This document shows positions 1 to 13,091 of a DNA stretch of 64,000 bases, in pieces. A program made the translations under genes and the position numbers. Below the pieces are notes generated by a model. That model made no database searches. It worked only from the letters and a program-made list of their open reading frames with translations, and had not been told where the DNA came from. The first letter of the stretch is position 1, and every line of letters begins with the position of its first letter. The stretch is from Ceratorhiza oryzae-sativae. Taxonomy: Eukaryota; Basidiomycota; Agaricomycetes; Cantharellales; Ceratobasidiaceae. The stretch is from the NCBI GenBank assembly GCA_030998015.1, contig JARWMV010000007.1, positions 372,001 through 436,000 of the forward strand, given 5' to 3'.

Positions 1-680
1 CATAGGCGTTCCATAAGCTTACCATGATGCGGCGCTGAATGGTTAGGGTGGTTCAGCGATAGCAATAAACACATAGATAATCTATAAATTACCTGACGCT
101 TGTGTGAATCGAATTCAGCAAATAAAAGACCTAGAAAGGATAGGTTATTTCTGAGCCCTCGGAGTGTATCGGCCAATCTCACCCTCTCCCAGGAGATTTG
201 CCATACTACGTCGAAGGAACTCAGGTTTAGGGAAAGAATAAGCTTGGCTCATGATACTGCAAAAAAATAAGACTTGGGAAAATATTGGCCAAAACGCAAT
301 TGATACTAACAATGAAAGAGCCCGAGGATCGACGGTGAGCAAACGCCATGACTATATGCACAGGATCTTAGTATGGACTAGCAGCGTCGATTTTCATCAC
401 GTACCAACAAAAAGCCTCTATAGGCAAAAGTTGAACCGTATTTTTCCACCCATTCTTCGTGTAGAGTAGCTCCAGGTGCCGCAAAAATCCGTCTCATATT
501 GCCGAACAAGAGACTGTCATTCCTCGGGCCTCGGAGACGACGAAGAGGCGACAAAATCTTCCGAGCTTGATTATATGAAACCTGAGCTACCTTGAACAAA
601 GCGATTATAGCCAGCAAATATGCCGCATTCCCAAGACTAGCATGGTGAAGAATTTCGTCACCACCCATGACTGGAAGCAT
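1..680 (-). CDS. Cytochrome P450, N-terminal part (runs off left edge)
   Basis: Heme monooxygenase of the endoplasmic reticulum membrane. Exon 1 (start ATG at 680) holds a hydrophobic anchor (around residues 17-32) and a Pro/Arg hinge, then the conserved stretch LLFGNMRRIF and EEWVEKYGSTFAYRGF, typical of basidiomycete P450s. After a short intron the frame continues with the segment around TVDPRALSL (about 320-375), then FPKPEFLRRSMANLLGEG (about 180-240), then a small exon with LLFAE and a QRRIM end (about 8-80), the helix-C region. The heme-binding end lies left of the window, so activity cannot be judged. It is a close paralogue of the next gene and in the same orientation, so a tandem duplication is likely. 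The P450 subfamily and substrate are unknown. Confidence 0.85.
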
Positions 681-1159
681 GCTTATGTTGACTGGATTCG
701 GAGGCTGTTCAATTCCCGATGTATCCTAATACGAAAAGATATGAAACAGTTTATCCAAAAGGGGCAAGTTGTTTTGTAGGACAGATTGGAGAGAGTGCTG
801 AGCAAAAGAAACGTCCAGAGGTGTTTATAAGTAGTTGTGCGATTTCAAATCGGGTATCGGGGGAAGAGAACGCCGAGTTTTTCGGATGCATTAAAATGGT
901 AAGTAACTGTGCAGTACCTCCTGTGCCTTCGCGAGGACTAATATATGACCTGGAAGGCTCAACAGGATGCACTTAACGCAACGAATCTAAAATTGTAATG
1001 CAACTGCTGTCCTGCATGCTAACAGCTTTTTGCGTATTTTTTGTGCTATACCACAGCACTGGGGCTTGTGAGCATTAAACTTCTGCGGCCAATGTACAGA
1101 GACCTATAATTGGTGCAGAAAAAATAGTGTCCATGTTCTCTATAGGGCCTCGTCAACCT

Positions 1160-1178
1160 CGGGCTCGTCTGTGCCCGA
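1160..1178. promoter_or_regulatory. CGGGC...GCCCG motif upstream of left P450
   Basis: The sequence CGGGCTCGTCTGTGCCCGA lies 480 bp upstream of the P450 start. A copy with two mismatches is found at 4666-4684, 271 bp upstream of the second P450. Each is an imperfect inverted repeat (CGGGC/GCCCG). A role as a shared regulator site is inferred only from position and similarity. Confidence 0.3.
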
Positions 1179-1491
1179 AATGTTTCGGCACGGTATTTGC
1201 GCACGTCAGCACATTCATTGAATCCCACTCACGATCTAATGTTTAGATCTTTGTTACCAATCACTTTGAGTCCGGGATTACGAAACCTCGAAGTTGATTT
1301 AGCCATTGACACAATCTAGCTATATGCGCAATAGTGCTGCCTTATTGGTGACATAACAATCGGTGGTCGCTGACAATAGCAAACTCGGCCGGAATCGTAA
1401 GTGGGTGATCATGCAGCGCAGCCAGCGGAGTGACATGGTCAATACTGACTGACTGAGTCGCCCAGTGCCTACGCGAACGTGGGCCAGTTTG

Positions 1492-1512
1492 CCCGTGCCC
1501 GGCAGGCACGGG
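1492..1512. repeat. Perfect 8-bp inverted repeat (hairpin)
   Basis: CCCGTGCC, a 5-nt spacer (CGGCA), then GGCACGGG. It is visible directly in the sequence, between the two P450 genes. It could be an operator-like site or chance in a GC-rich patch. Confidence 0.5.
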
Positions 1513-1911
1513 TCCTTCACCCCCCCTGATCATGCCCATGGGAAATGTAGTCAGATCGCACCTCGATCCGCGAATCTCGCTCGTTCGGGGTGGCCGGTCA
1601 CGCTGGCGCGCACGCGTCCCCCCATCCTTGCCGATTGGCCCTTACCACCGTGTTGCATCGTTCACGATCTATTCATGTTGCATACTTTCCCTCCTATCCA
1701 TATATATATACAATGCTCACCTCTTTCGAAGGCCACGATTTAGCGCCGGCCACGAGATCAGTAAAGGTGTGTGTGTGCGATTTTATCAATGGTTCTACTT
1801 ATGAATTCACCGAATTATTCACACTTGGTCAGGGCTAGCAAGGTTTAAGCCCGAATATCATTTCATTGCATGCAGAACGTTGGGGTATTGTTCACTAACA
1901 TAATCGGTAGG

Positions 1912-4395
1912 TCAGATATGGGTCACGGACTTGCATATCAGAGGCATTTGGTCTCCTTTGTCCGACTCAGATACGACATGGGGACGAGTGACCATCCTGT
2001 GAAGATTACGCTCGATCCGATAAACGACAGTCAATATAATGGATCAACACCCACGATGTTTTCCCCTCAATTACAACCTTCGGATCGATATCGAATTCAA
2101 TTGCACGAATGAGAGAATAAAGTAGCGCTTTCATCCTGAGGGCAGGGATTGTTACATGACACCGAGTCGGGAAATCGTCAAAACAAGAGCTTACTCGATG
2201 ATTGCGAAGCGATAACCAATGCAAGAATGTGGTCCCGAGATGAACCTATGAAGTCGAAAGGGTAAGGTGCTAGCTAATCTCGCGATAAATGTGAGTCTAC
2301 GTCATTATGTGTCCCCAAATTCCCGGCATGTCCTTGACTGCTTCGGGTAGACTATCCCATCTCTCCGGACTGATCGCTGTCAGCCAGTGAGGATGAAACA
2401 TGAACAATAAAACGCACCGGAACTGCGCTGCATCTTCTCCCCAAATGCTGGGATTGCGATTCATTACCAAAACAGGAAGAAAAATTGTGTCGCCTTTCTG
2501 GAGGCTGTGATGGCCCATTCAGTGAAATGGCTCTCAACGGGATAAGTATGCGGCACCTACTTTATATGACTTCGCTCGACTCCATGGCGGTCTTTGAAAC
2601 TCTTGGACACTGGAATCTCTATGTCGTGCGCTGCTTCACGGATTGTCCCAGGCACGGGCGCATGAAGGCGCAAGACCTCATGGACGACATTATCCAGGTA
2701 CGGGAGCTTGTCAAGGTCACCCATACTCGGTTCATCCCCTAGGGTAGACTCTAAGAGTTCTTGTCGTAGTTTGTGCTGCACATGTGGATGTTTCGAGAGC
2801 GCATATAATCCCCATGTCGTGGCAGTACTAGTAGTCTCGTGGCCAGCCGCCAGAAATGTTGAGATTTCTTTTTAAGAATCAATGAAAGCCCCAACAGTAT
2901 GAATCAAACGCTCACTTACGTCCAAGAACTTCGTCGTCGGTCATTTTCGTCTCATCGTTCTCACAGGCTACATTCGCTTTCATAAGGAGTGTAAGCAAGT
3001 CACGACTATGAGCGGTCGACCCAGTTTTAAGATCCTGCGTCAATGCTAATTTTTTGTCTAAAATCAGTTTGGCGCCGATACGTTTCATGCTTGGGGATAC
3101 AATAAGTTTTAGCTTACGATCGTGGTTCGATAGACTTACCTTGCCATATTGGCGGCTAGCATCCTGCTCCGTTTGTCAGGCTAAAGAGCGTGAGTCTTGA
3201 TCCTTGCAGATGAATCAAGTCGACATACAATGACGCGTAGGATAGGGAAAAAGTTCTTTAAGATAGCAAAAACGCTCAATTGCGGGCCAATCTCGAAGAT
3301 CTTGGCAAATGCAGTGGCCAGTTCATCGTCACCATCTCCCAGCGCGTTGAAGTGATAATCAAAGCCTATCATACACGCCATATTAGCTCAGAGTGCTACA
3401 TATCATGATACATTTTCACTTGCCCGCTGCCCCAATGATGTCCAGAGTTGTACGACCAAGCCATGGCAATACATCAATAGTGGCACTGCCTCGAGGGTCA
3501 CTTTTGATCATATCAAGCCAGATATCTTTGAGCTTTACGAAGGGTGCCGTGAGACATGCTTTATAGATTCAGCAAATAGTGGCTTGCCTTGTTTGCTTTT
3601 TGCCAGAAAATCGGTACAAGATCTCTTATTTGAGACGGACCGAACGCTGGATTCTGAAGGACACAATAAACCGGGTTAGTGTGCGTACCTCAATGAACGT
3701 GATTATCTACCATGATACGACGCTGATGAGTGTCGCTGGTCAGCAATCCTGCTCAATGCAATGGGGAAATACGGCAACTACCTGGCGTTTATGAGCCTCG
3801 AAATCGGCAAACAGTACCCCTTCAAGCAACGGGTTAAGTGTTGGATACCTACTAATCTCCACCGCTTACCCTCTCCGAGGACGTCTGCCAAACCTCGGCG
3901 AAAGTTTTCCGGCTTCGGGAAGGACTGACTTTGTGTGATGATACTATAACATCAAAATAAGGTCTCTGTCGAGTGGGCCAAAGGTGCGTGCAAGGGTACT
4001 GACAACGAAAGAGCTCTCGTATCAGTTGTTAGCAGTCTCCACGACTGCAATATTGATTGAGAGTTGGGGTCACCACCCGAACTACGTATTGCACTTACGG
4101 ATAGAAACGTTCTGTAGGCAAATGTTGAGCCATATTTCTCAATCCACTCATCTTGCACTATATTTCCAGAAGACGCTATGAATCTTTTCATATTTCCAAG
4201 GAGAAAGCTATCGTTTGGGGGACTGTTGAAATTACTGAGGGGCGAAAAGAGCTTTCTGATTGGACCATATAAGAATTGGGCGGCTTTGAATATTATCAGA
4301 GTAGTGAAAACGTAGGTAAATCTTTCTGCTGTAGCGTATTGAAGGAGTCCTTCGACATTGATTTCGCGAAGTGTATCCATACTGAACGACTCCAT
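1912..4395 (-). CDS. Cytochrome P450 (complete, multi-exon)
   Basis: ER-anchored heme monooxygenase. Starting at the ATG at 4395 (an in-frame ATG at 4455 is possible), it has a membrane anchor (VFTTLIIFKAAQFLYG), then FLLGNMKRFI and EEWIEKYGSTFAYRTF-like residues matching its left neighbour. Downstream exons give FPKPENFRRGLADVLGEG (about 3870-3920), helix I with AGHETT (about 2835), the K-helix ExxR in EVLRLHAPV (about 2660), PERW (about 2350), and the heme loop FISGPHSCIG with the Cys ligand (about 2190-2245). The C-terminus (MVTRPHV..MPLIC) ends at a TGA at 1912-1914. Introns follow GT-AG. All core P450 motifs are present, so it is probably functional. The substrate is unknown. Confidence 0.88.
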
Positions 4396-4845
4396 GGGAC
4401 TGGGGGTGATCCAGGCAAACGTGCTGCCTAAACACACAACATGGCTCAATTTCAAATGGATTAGGGGTGGCGATTCACGAACACAATTTCGAGACCAATC
4501 AGTGGGGGGGTAGGGGTTGGGTCAGTCAAATGAATTGTCGACTGCCTAGCGCAGTTGAGCACATATCAAGGACGCAACTCAGCAAGGGGAGAATCGCTAA
4601 GTATATCGTACGCACAAATGCGACTTTCAACAGATTTGTGAGTGTTTCCGGGGGCATCACTCACCCGGGCTTGTCCGTGCCCGAGTCCCGGCAACTGTGC
4701 CTGACGCACACGTCATCTGCTTGCGGCGCTGTCTTCGATTGGACGGCCCAGATTATATTGCATAGTGGATATTACGAGATACTATGAGTATGAATGATGC
4801 AACGAGAAATAACAGCGACGAGGAACGTGGTGGGTGGGAAGCCGT
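4396..4845. other. Intergenic, P450 promoter region
   Basis: Upstream of the second P450 start and downstream of the sacsin-like gene stop. It holds the second copy of the shared CGGGC...GCCCG motif. No coding exon recognised. Confidence 0.5.
4666..4684. promoter_or_regulatory. Second copy of the P450 upstream motif
   Basis: CGGGCTTGTCCGTGCCCGA differs at 2 of 19 positions from the copy at 1160-1178. Both lie upstream of paralogous P450 genes. The regulatory role is inferred. Confidence 0.3.
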
Positions 4846-7800
4846 TTAAGAACTTAGGAGCGTCGCAGAGAACTCAGGCATATGCATCTCCGCTAGAGAG
4901 CTGAAGTAATATTCATGTTCAGCGTTGTGCGGCTGGACGAGGTTATGCTGAGAATAAAACGGTAAGCATGGCGAATAGGTAGCATGAAGTGCTTCAACTT
5001 ACAGCAATTTCGTGGGCCAACGAAAAGTACCAAGAGACTAGAGCCTTTTGCAGATTTCCTCCTTTAACTAGCTCATCGTGCCAAGCCTTCAATCGGGTTA
5101 ACTTTGGTCGAGTAAATGCAGAGATTAGATTCTTACCTCATAATACCTCAGGTTCAAGAACAAACCACCAGCGCGGTTAAAAGCGATAGTTTGACCCTTA
5201 GTATCGTAGAATATATGCACACTTGAGGGGGGAAGCTTATAAAGATTCCGTAGTGGTGTAATGACCAGATTCCCAAATCTTGACATGGCGTCGAATTTCT
5301 GAGCGGCAAGCAACCCCGGATCGGCAACATCCTTGGTAATGTAAATGCGATAGCCCGCCACTTCACCTAGCGAGGGTGTTGGCAATATTCGCATAGATAG
5401 ACATAATCATACATACCTGCAAGAGCAAAGTCGTCTGTTGATCCACTAACATCGCAATACCCTTCGTCCAGGGATTCCTTGACCATGTTCATTTGTTGGC
5501 GGTTACGAAGTAGCGACTGGCTCTCGGGGCGACACGCAGCAATTGCCATACGGACATTGTTTTCTAGAGAATTAGACTTAGCTTACATATTAAAACGTTG
5601 ATATGAAGCCTACCGATATTGTGTTGTGATGTGACCTGCCCAGAAGGACTGGGGGCTCGGGGGTCGGATGTTGATGGCTTGGGTGATGCATTCGACGGCC
5701 CAAGGAGCGACTTGGTTTCGGCTTCGCTACCGCGGTCTCCGACCGACTTTCCGAACTTTTGGCGGAACGTATTGAATGTACCTAAAACACTATTCCGCGA
5801 GTTGGCCGTCGGCTGGGGCTGCACGACAGAGCTTTGAGGGCGAGAACCAGGGGTCGGCGCTTGAGTAAGAAGGCCTTTTTCTGGCACTGCAGGGGGTGGC
5901 TGGATCGCTTGTTGACCGGCAGCGGCAACCGCCGTGCGCGATTCGGCTTCACGAGCCGCTTTTCGTTCACGCTCAAGCTGCGCACGGGCGGCTTCCGCTC
6001 GAATTCGTTCGACCTTTTGTTGGTTGAGTATTCGGTCGACTGCAGTTTTCTCAGAACCCGACCAAAAGCGCATATGGGGGGTGTCATACCGTTGTAGCCT
6101 CGTCGCTTTAGCGCTCGCAAGTCGGTTGAAAGGATTGTCATGAATAGCAAACTGTCGTTTATCTTGTGACTAGCGAATAGGACTTTGCACAACGAATTTG
6201 AGACTCTGCTCCAAGTCAGGATCAAATCTAGAAAAGGAACGCATACACTTACTCGTATAGATCGGTCTGGGAGTTTTCAGCTAGCAAAAGCGTGACAGTA
6301 CCACGAGCTCCTTCACGCTTGGCAGCGGCAGATGCCTCCTGTGTCGCTGAGAAACCACGCCCGTAGCTAAGATGGCGCGTTAGTTGGAGCTTGCCGACCA
6401 TGGTCACCTAACGCCAAATCGAATAAATACACATTCGCATAGGAACTGAGGGGAAAGCATTACCTGGAAATTGTCCCCTTCCGCTAGCCAATCGGGCTTG
6501 ATCAAAGACCTCGCATGCGTGTGCTCGTGCAAGAATAGCGGTAGTCGCTCCAAGACCAGATTTCGCATATCTTGGGCTCGCTTTGAATTCTTGTTTTGGC
6601 TGCCAACGCTACGATAATCCTCGTACACCAAAGCGCTGAGCCGCTTAGATCCGAGTGTTTCGTAAAACTGTTCGACCCCGTCTTCCTGGGGGGCACCCCA
6701 GATTTCGTGGCCGAACAAAGAGTTAGCATGTGCATCATCAACGATAAGTATCTAAAGTCTGAAGTCAGCCGTATGCATTATCCGTAATTGTGAGACTCCC
6801 TTGCCTCTTCAGCGCGCAGTAGCTCGAAATGAATATCCATGTCGTTTTCGTCGTCACTAGCGTCCGAACCACGGCGTCCTGTTGGCGATCGAGCCGATTT
6901 CTTTGCAACTCGCCTTGTGCCAACCAACATGGGAGAGCGTGCCATCGCCTTTCGCATAGCGGACGGGAACGCCAGAGACTGTGGACCAATGCGCTTCAAT
7001 TCCGTCAAATATCTAACTAGGGCATCAGTATATTTGCGAAACAGTCCAAACCGTAAGACTTGCTGTTCATATCCTCCAACGGCATCCTTGAAGGCTTTGG
7101 GATCCTGCATAATCATCGCACATATTTCCTGAGTGCTCGGCTCATCTTTGACACCAACAGCCCTAAGGAACGTTGCTGCTTTTGGCCCAAAGTCGACAAA
7201 CGTAAACAATCCCACAGGTGTGCTTCCCCGGCTCTTCGAGTCGCCGAAATAAACCTGAGTCGGTTTGAACATTTGTTGTGTAGCGGTCGTCGTGCCATTT
7301 GGAGCAACAGTCGTCTTGGCGGCCGGTATAAAAGCCGTGCCCGAAATTCGGTCGAGTTCAGCGGGCGAGAAATCTCAACGGATGGGGTGAGCGCGGTATT
7401 GAATAGATCTCTTCGGCTATGCGTACCTGCGATTCGGCCAGCCAAATATTCGTAGTATTTCTTGGATAGCGCTTGATCTCGGGGCGGAGTTCCGAGCAAG
7501 GTGGTGAGCAGCATGCGAGTCGGAGGGTTGCTCGCTATCTGGAGCTTAACAATCGCTTCCTTGTCCAAGCTTGGATCGACAACATTAAAGCCCATGACAG
7601 CGCATTCCGTATTCGAATAGACCTGTATTTGACGCTCAGTGATGTCAATTTAAAAAGAAAAAGCAATGAGGTAACCCACGGTTGTGGGAGTGGACAAAAA
7701 CAGAGTCCCGTCTGGTTTGATCGCTGGAACAAATGCGAGATGTTTGAATGCATAGGGCTCGTAGGAGGTATATCGAGTGCTATGGTTGTCTAGGAAATAT

Positions 7801-10800
7801 TTAAGTGCCGCTGCACGCTTGTCTATATCAGTCACGCCAGCCAGCTGGAGAATAGTCTCGAGCGTCGGATATCGCAGCAAGCCGAGCTCAAACATGAATT
7901 TAGCTAAATATGATATCAACACAAGTACCTTTCGGATCATTTGGTCACTTGCCTTCTTCAGTATTAGACCTCCATTTGGCTTGTTCTCCCCACAACAAAA
8001 CCGGGAGCCCGAGTCTTCGGAGTGGATCCACGGGTTCGTACAACTCTTTTGCCATGAACCGCTTCGCAGTACCGTCGTCTTTCTTGACTTGCCCCTCGGA
8101 GTCTTCACGCATGAATGCAGCCGTTTGCTTCAACCGGTCAATTTCCAAGGGCGTCAGAGTATCGCGAACGGCAACGAGGTACTTGATCAGGTCCGCCGCC
8201 GTCCAGTCACCACTATGAATCATCCTAGAATATGAAAATGATAAGCGTCGCACTAGGGATAAATTTGGCTGCTCCTCACCGACTAAAGACAATCTGGAGA
8301 TCGACATGTCTTCGCACACCCAGCGCGACCAACACTTTCTCTAGCGTCCCCTTGATAGGCGTCCCTTTAGGCATGACAACAATGGGCAAATCGGGGAATA
8401 CATGCGCATTCGAAAAGTAGGCCTCGGTCGGTTTCTTCAGGCCAGCGCGAGTCGGAATACACGGCACATCGATCAGTTTGTCAGAGATTTCCTTTTGTTG
8501 CAGAGGTCCCATGGAAGGCCAGGCGCGCGCAAGAACACCCAGCACGCGTTCAGCAAACACAGCATCGAGGGTGATGTCAATCCCTGTTTCCCGTCGAGTT
8601 GTAGGGTCAATCAGGTACTCGATCCAGTCCAAGACGCTCAGCTCATTCCAGCCAAACAGTCCCTTGAAATCCGCATTGCCAAGCTGCTTGCTGACAGAGA
8701 ACGGGAGAGTGTGGTCGGGAAGAGGGCTATCCAGAGGGATGACTGTGCTTCGGGGGTTCACATACGTGCGAATTGCAGCTAGGGGAACAACCTTGTCTTG
8801 GCCAGGCTTGGCATCCGTAGCCTCGGCCTTTATGCAGAACACAGCCGATCCTAAAAACGCCTGCCGTAGTTCACGCCCGTGCGTACGGGTCAACTCAGCA
8901 TCCAATCCAACGCGCCATTTGAGCAGCGCAACGGCCTCTTGTTCGTCTAGAATCCGAGCCCTGAGTTCGTCGAGTACATCTTGGAAGCTGACATCCAAGC
9001 ATAACCCTTGCTCCCGAAGCGCAGCCATCATGAGTCTCCCTTCACGAGCGACCTCGGGCGGAAGCATTGGCGTGTTCTTGAGGAATCCGGTAAATGCCGA
9101 GTTGTAGACACGCACATCTCGCGCAGGCCGAACCCCAAGTGTCGAGATAATGGGAAGTGCATGGCCAGGTGCGGAGCCAGCAGCAAAGAACGCCGCTCGG
9201 AAATGTTCAGAAACAACGATCGAGGGTGTAGTTGGGTGGAAAGTGAAGAACAGGAGGGCATGCAGGCATCGACCTTGTAGCCAATTCCTAGTTGTCTTTG
9301 CCGCTTCGTCCTCGACGGAGGCATCCCCATAGCACCTGACCAGAGTTCGCTAATGCTATTCAGTTCTATTTCATAGACTACGCGTGCAAGGAAACCCCCG
9401 ACGTAGAGTAGCTCCTTGTTCCATTGGGAAACATTGCGGTCGCTATCAATATAGACCGATTAACTTCTATCGGACCGGTTGCATGAATGGGCTCACACAA
9501 GGTCTATCGATTCTCGCTCAACAGTCGGAATAAAGCGTGCTGCAACATGGCCCCCAATTCCTGTCGTTTGAGCCGTGGCGTGACCCTGTAAAGAGATATT
9601 AGACTCAAAGGCTCAAGAGCTCAAATCAGCATTTCACGGACAATGAACACGTGCGCGTGACCAGTCCTATGAGCACAATTGAGTATACCATATTAGACTT
9701 TGTTAAATCAAACTCACCCATCAAGATCAGCCCTCAAGCCCTGGAACACGCTCCCGGTACTCTGAAACTCCTTTTCATCCTCCAGCTTACTCGCATCATA
9801 CTCGTCTTTTCCCGTCTGCGTAAAAAACAACAATTGAGCACCCGCTTCGAAACCTCTACGATGTTCAAAACTACACGCACGTAAATCAACTGATATGTTG
9901 AAGTGCCAGGTGGTTTCTTCTTCGTGGCGCGTTCAAGCTCTGTGCTCATCCGCTGATCTAGTCGCACAGACACCTGAGCGGCGAATACGGTCAACTGCAC
10001 CGTCGACACCAACGGCTCGAGCGGGTCCTTTTCGGGCTCTGGCGGTGGAGCGGGCGCGGGTGGTGGGGAGGGTGCTGCAGCTGTAAAGGTAGCAAACAAG
10101 GATGAGAAGAATGAGGTTGCAGGTGCTGGTTTGGCAGCCTTGTCGGATGGAGATGGTTTCTTCTCTGTGCCAGTGTCATAGACCCATCGCAAGACTGTGG
10201 CCTTCATATAAAGCGCTACTCAAGTTGTTCAATGTCCGGATATGAATGCCCAAGTATAATGCTCACAAGTCGACGTAACTCCCGTCGTATTCATCATCCC
10301 GCCCGGCGTTGCCCCCTTCAAGCCACGTGGAATTTGGACCTTTCTCGGAACTCCAACCTCTTTTTCGACCTTGGCTAAACACCTCCCGTTGAAAAACATC
10401 GATACGGTCCGAAGATGAGTCATAAACGTCAGACTCGTAGCCAAAAATCGAGCCATGTCGACAGGAAGACCGGGGAGCGGAGCGGGTTCGCGCAAGGGCA
10501 TCTCGAACGAAGTCCAGTCCGTCGTGTCAGCGGGTGGCAGGTTGCCTCGTCGTGCAAAGAGTTGGTCCCCGCCGTTTCGCCAGTAGAATCCCATCCATTC
10601 GGATCCGCTCTTGACAAAGGGTTCTTCAGTCACAGAAAAGAGACTGTAAAAGCCTAGATAATGTTGAATCTAACTGATAATATTATTCCTAGGGTGTCTT
10701 GACAACTCACCGACACCAAAAGCACCAATCTTCTGCTCGTCCGGGTTTCCTTCGGCTACAACCACAACCAGTCAAACCACCGCGCGACCGTTCTAGCAAA

Positions 10801-11356
10801 ACACCAACCAATCTTCTTCAACCGGTTCCAATCCTCATTTCGGAACGGGATACCATTATTCCTAAACGTCCATTGATCGACCTGACAGCAATGTTGGGTC
10901 AGATGCGGTCAATGCCTTGAACCAAGCACAAGGATCAACCCACAAGCGCTTTCTTCAAGTCCGGCAAGGACGGTTTTGAAACAGCTGTTGACGAATCCGG
11001 TGCGGAGTCAGCGTCCTCAGCCGGGCCCTTGCTCGCGAGTTGGGCTAAATGGGCTTTAGTATCAAATCGTATCTCGGCAGATGTGGCATGAGCATCGTCT
11101 GCATTCTGCAGCAGCTCTCGAAAAACTACCGAGACGAGCAACGAGTGAGGAAAAGCACTTTCTGCCGACTACGCGGTGGAGCGCACCTGTAAATTCACCC
11201 GAGTACCGAGCAAGGACCTACGAAAATAACGATGAAATAACTTCTAAAATTACGTCTGCTAATTCAACTCACCTTGTCGATAAGTGCCCTCTGATTCACC
11301 TCCACAGTCTCGTCTCTTCCTTGTTGCCACAGCGCATCCCGCGCAGTGGTCGCCAT
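4846..11356 (-). CDS. Large sacsin-like GHKL ATPase-domain protein (DUF3684 family)
   Basis: Very large protein (about 1,700 residues by rough count) with an N-terminal Hsp90/sacsin-type ATP-binding fold. Start ATG at 11356 (MATTARDALWQQ). The N-box VFRELLQNADDAHA is at about 11080-11140. A G1-like segment reads WTFRNNGIPF followed by KIGAFGVG (about 10700-10880), then YSLFSVTEEPFV. The middle carries a Pro-rich insert (about 10020-10120), then GHATAQTTGIGGHVAARFIP (about 9530-9600). The 840-nt exon at 8276-9115 and the following exons carry conserved residues of the fungal DUF3684 family. The tail has HEHTHARSLIKPDW, an Arg/Ala/Glu-rich helix and an Ala/Pro/Ser linker (5640-6070). The last exon, ending near HNLVQPHNAEHEYYFSS, stops at 4846. 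Chaperone-like ATPase activity is inferred from the fold; no substrate is known. Many short introns. Confidence 0.85.
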
Positions 11357-13090
11357 GGTCGTGTAAATACAACAATTTCCTCAGAAACAACAGCTAATTA
11401 AACGGAAAAGATCCAAAGGGTATGTTCCGTATTAAAAACTCAAGAACCAACTGGATCGTGGTGGTGGAAAGGTGGTGGCGGCACAGGGGCTATCGTCAGC
11501 TCTGATCATGCAGTTAGCGCCACTCCCGCCAATCATCGCCAAACAAATACCATGATTGGCAAGAACGCGCGTTCATTACCATCTCGGGATCGAATCGCGC
11601 TAGCCTTTGTTGGAAATGATGTTCGAATTGTAGAGAATCGTGGTACAAATATTCAAGCTCCACGAAGGAACAGAAAGAGTAAAAAATTACAAACAACACC
11701 AACAACAGACCAAGAGTAGTCTGAATCGAGTTTCGCGATGCCCAAAAGGCAAACGCGAGCCGCAAAGTGAACTCAAGAGCCGCTCGGCCCTCGATCACCC
11801 AGCCGACCCCTACTCTTCTCAAATCACCCACGAACAACCAACCCGTGCGGCGACCCCTGTCGATCGGAACCGAGGGGCTGCCGTCCCAACGACAGCAACA
11901 CCCACAGAGGCAAGCTCTGCGCCGGCAACTGCAGTTGCGCGGCCCGGCCGAAATCCCCTGTGGGGATCCGGCGAAACGAGGAGTCAGAGCATGTTGCCGT
12001 CCTTGCCTGCATGAGGTGGGATCAGCGCCCGCCAGCAGAGTTGGGTCCCGATCACCAGGCCGACTGGCTCTCGACTCCACCTCGACACACCAAGTCGGTC
12101 AATTAGGACGCGACTGCGGCCCTGGGTGGGGCGCAACAGGGCGCGTTGGGTACGAAAAAAGAGCGCACAGGAGCAAGCCGGGCGACGGAGACCAACACAA
12201 AGCGGCCCAATCCCCGCAGAGTTATTCCAAGTTCACCACACACATTGCCCTCCCCTCTCGGTTCTCCGGGCCGGAAGCGTGCGACGAACGCATGTCTGAT
12301 GCTCTGCTCGACGGTTTACCGTCGGTGCCAGCTAGACACACATCCAAGGGGACTAGAATGCTCAGACCTTAGCCCGCTCGCGAGACAAACGAACAACGTC
12401 GCTATGCATGTAGCGAGCAAATGCGGCTTTCGGACTGCCAAACCGTTAGTCCAAATCATCGGCGGACATTGAGCTCGAACACTTGCCTGTTGTTGGTTAG
12501 GATCAATCTATAGATGCGTGAGAGTGTTTATATTTCGGATTGCTTAAGGGCAGGCAGTTGTCTGATTACGTCATCAGGCCAGCTGCATCCGCTCTGCTCG
12601 GCCCGAATCGCGAGTGCACGTAGCCTAAAGTGTACAATCTCCATTAGAGCGAAAATACGCCTCCTAATGAGATCAAGCACCCTTCATTCACACGCAAACA
12701 TGCAAAATAGGAGTAGTATTGGCCGATGGATACGCATATACTATGTGCGTCTTCAGTGATACCCGCTGGGTGAAGCATGCAGGCGTGGTGACTCGCGCTG
12801 CCCCGCCCAACCTCATATCAATCAATTATTCATTCACTGCAGATTGAGACTCAAATGCTGCATCTAATGTCCCAAATAGACTGTGCAATACATGTAGGTA
12901 AATTGTCACCCGACGACAAAAAATTATAGTACAAAAGTAAAACGAACCCAACCGGATGGCAAGCACTAAGAGCACAACACACCAAAGATACAAAATCACA
13001 AAGACCCGATGTATGAAATACTATCACAGCCATGAGAGAGAGAAAAAAAACAGAGTTTCAGATATCCATATATTCACACTTCACCACACG
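11357..13090. other. Long intergenic region upstream of the sacsin-like gene
   Basis: About 1.7 kb. The part at 11750-12350 is GC- and CpG-rich and is open in several frames on both strands, but none shows a domain, codon pattern or splice-linked partner. It is best read as promoter/CpG-rich spacer. No RNA gene seen. Confidence 0.5.
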
Positions 13091-13091
13091 T

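Larger units (their letters stand above)
681..1911. other. Intergenic region between tandem P450 genes
   Basis: No coding exon found. This is the upstream region of the left P450 and the downstream region of the right one. It contains a 19-nt inverted-repeat motif at 1160-1178 that recurs upstream of the second P450, and a perfect 8-bp hairpin at 1492-1512. Short open frames here resemble nothing and lack P450 motifs. Confidence 0.6.

Noticed and set aside
11514..12372. 188- and 201-codon open frames on opposite strands
   Set aside because: They overlap each other in CpG-rich spacer, have low-complexity Arg/Pro composition, no domain and no splice-linked neighbours.
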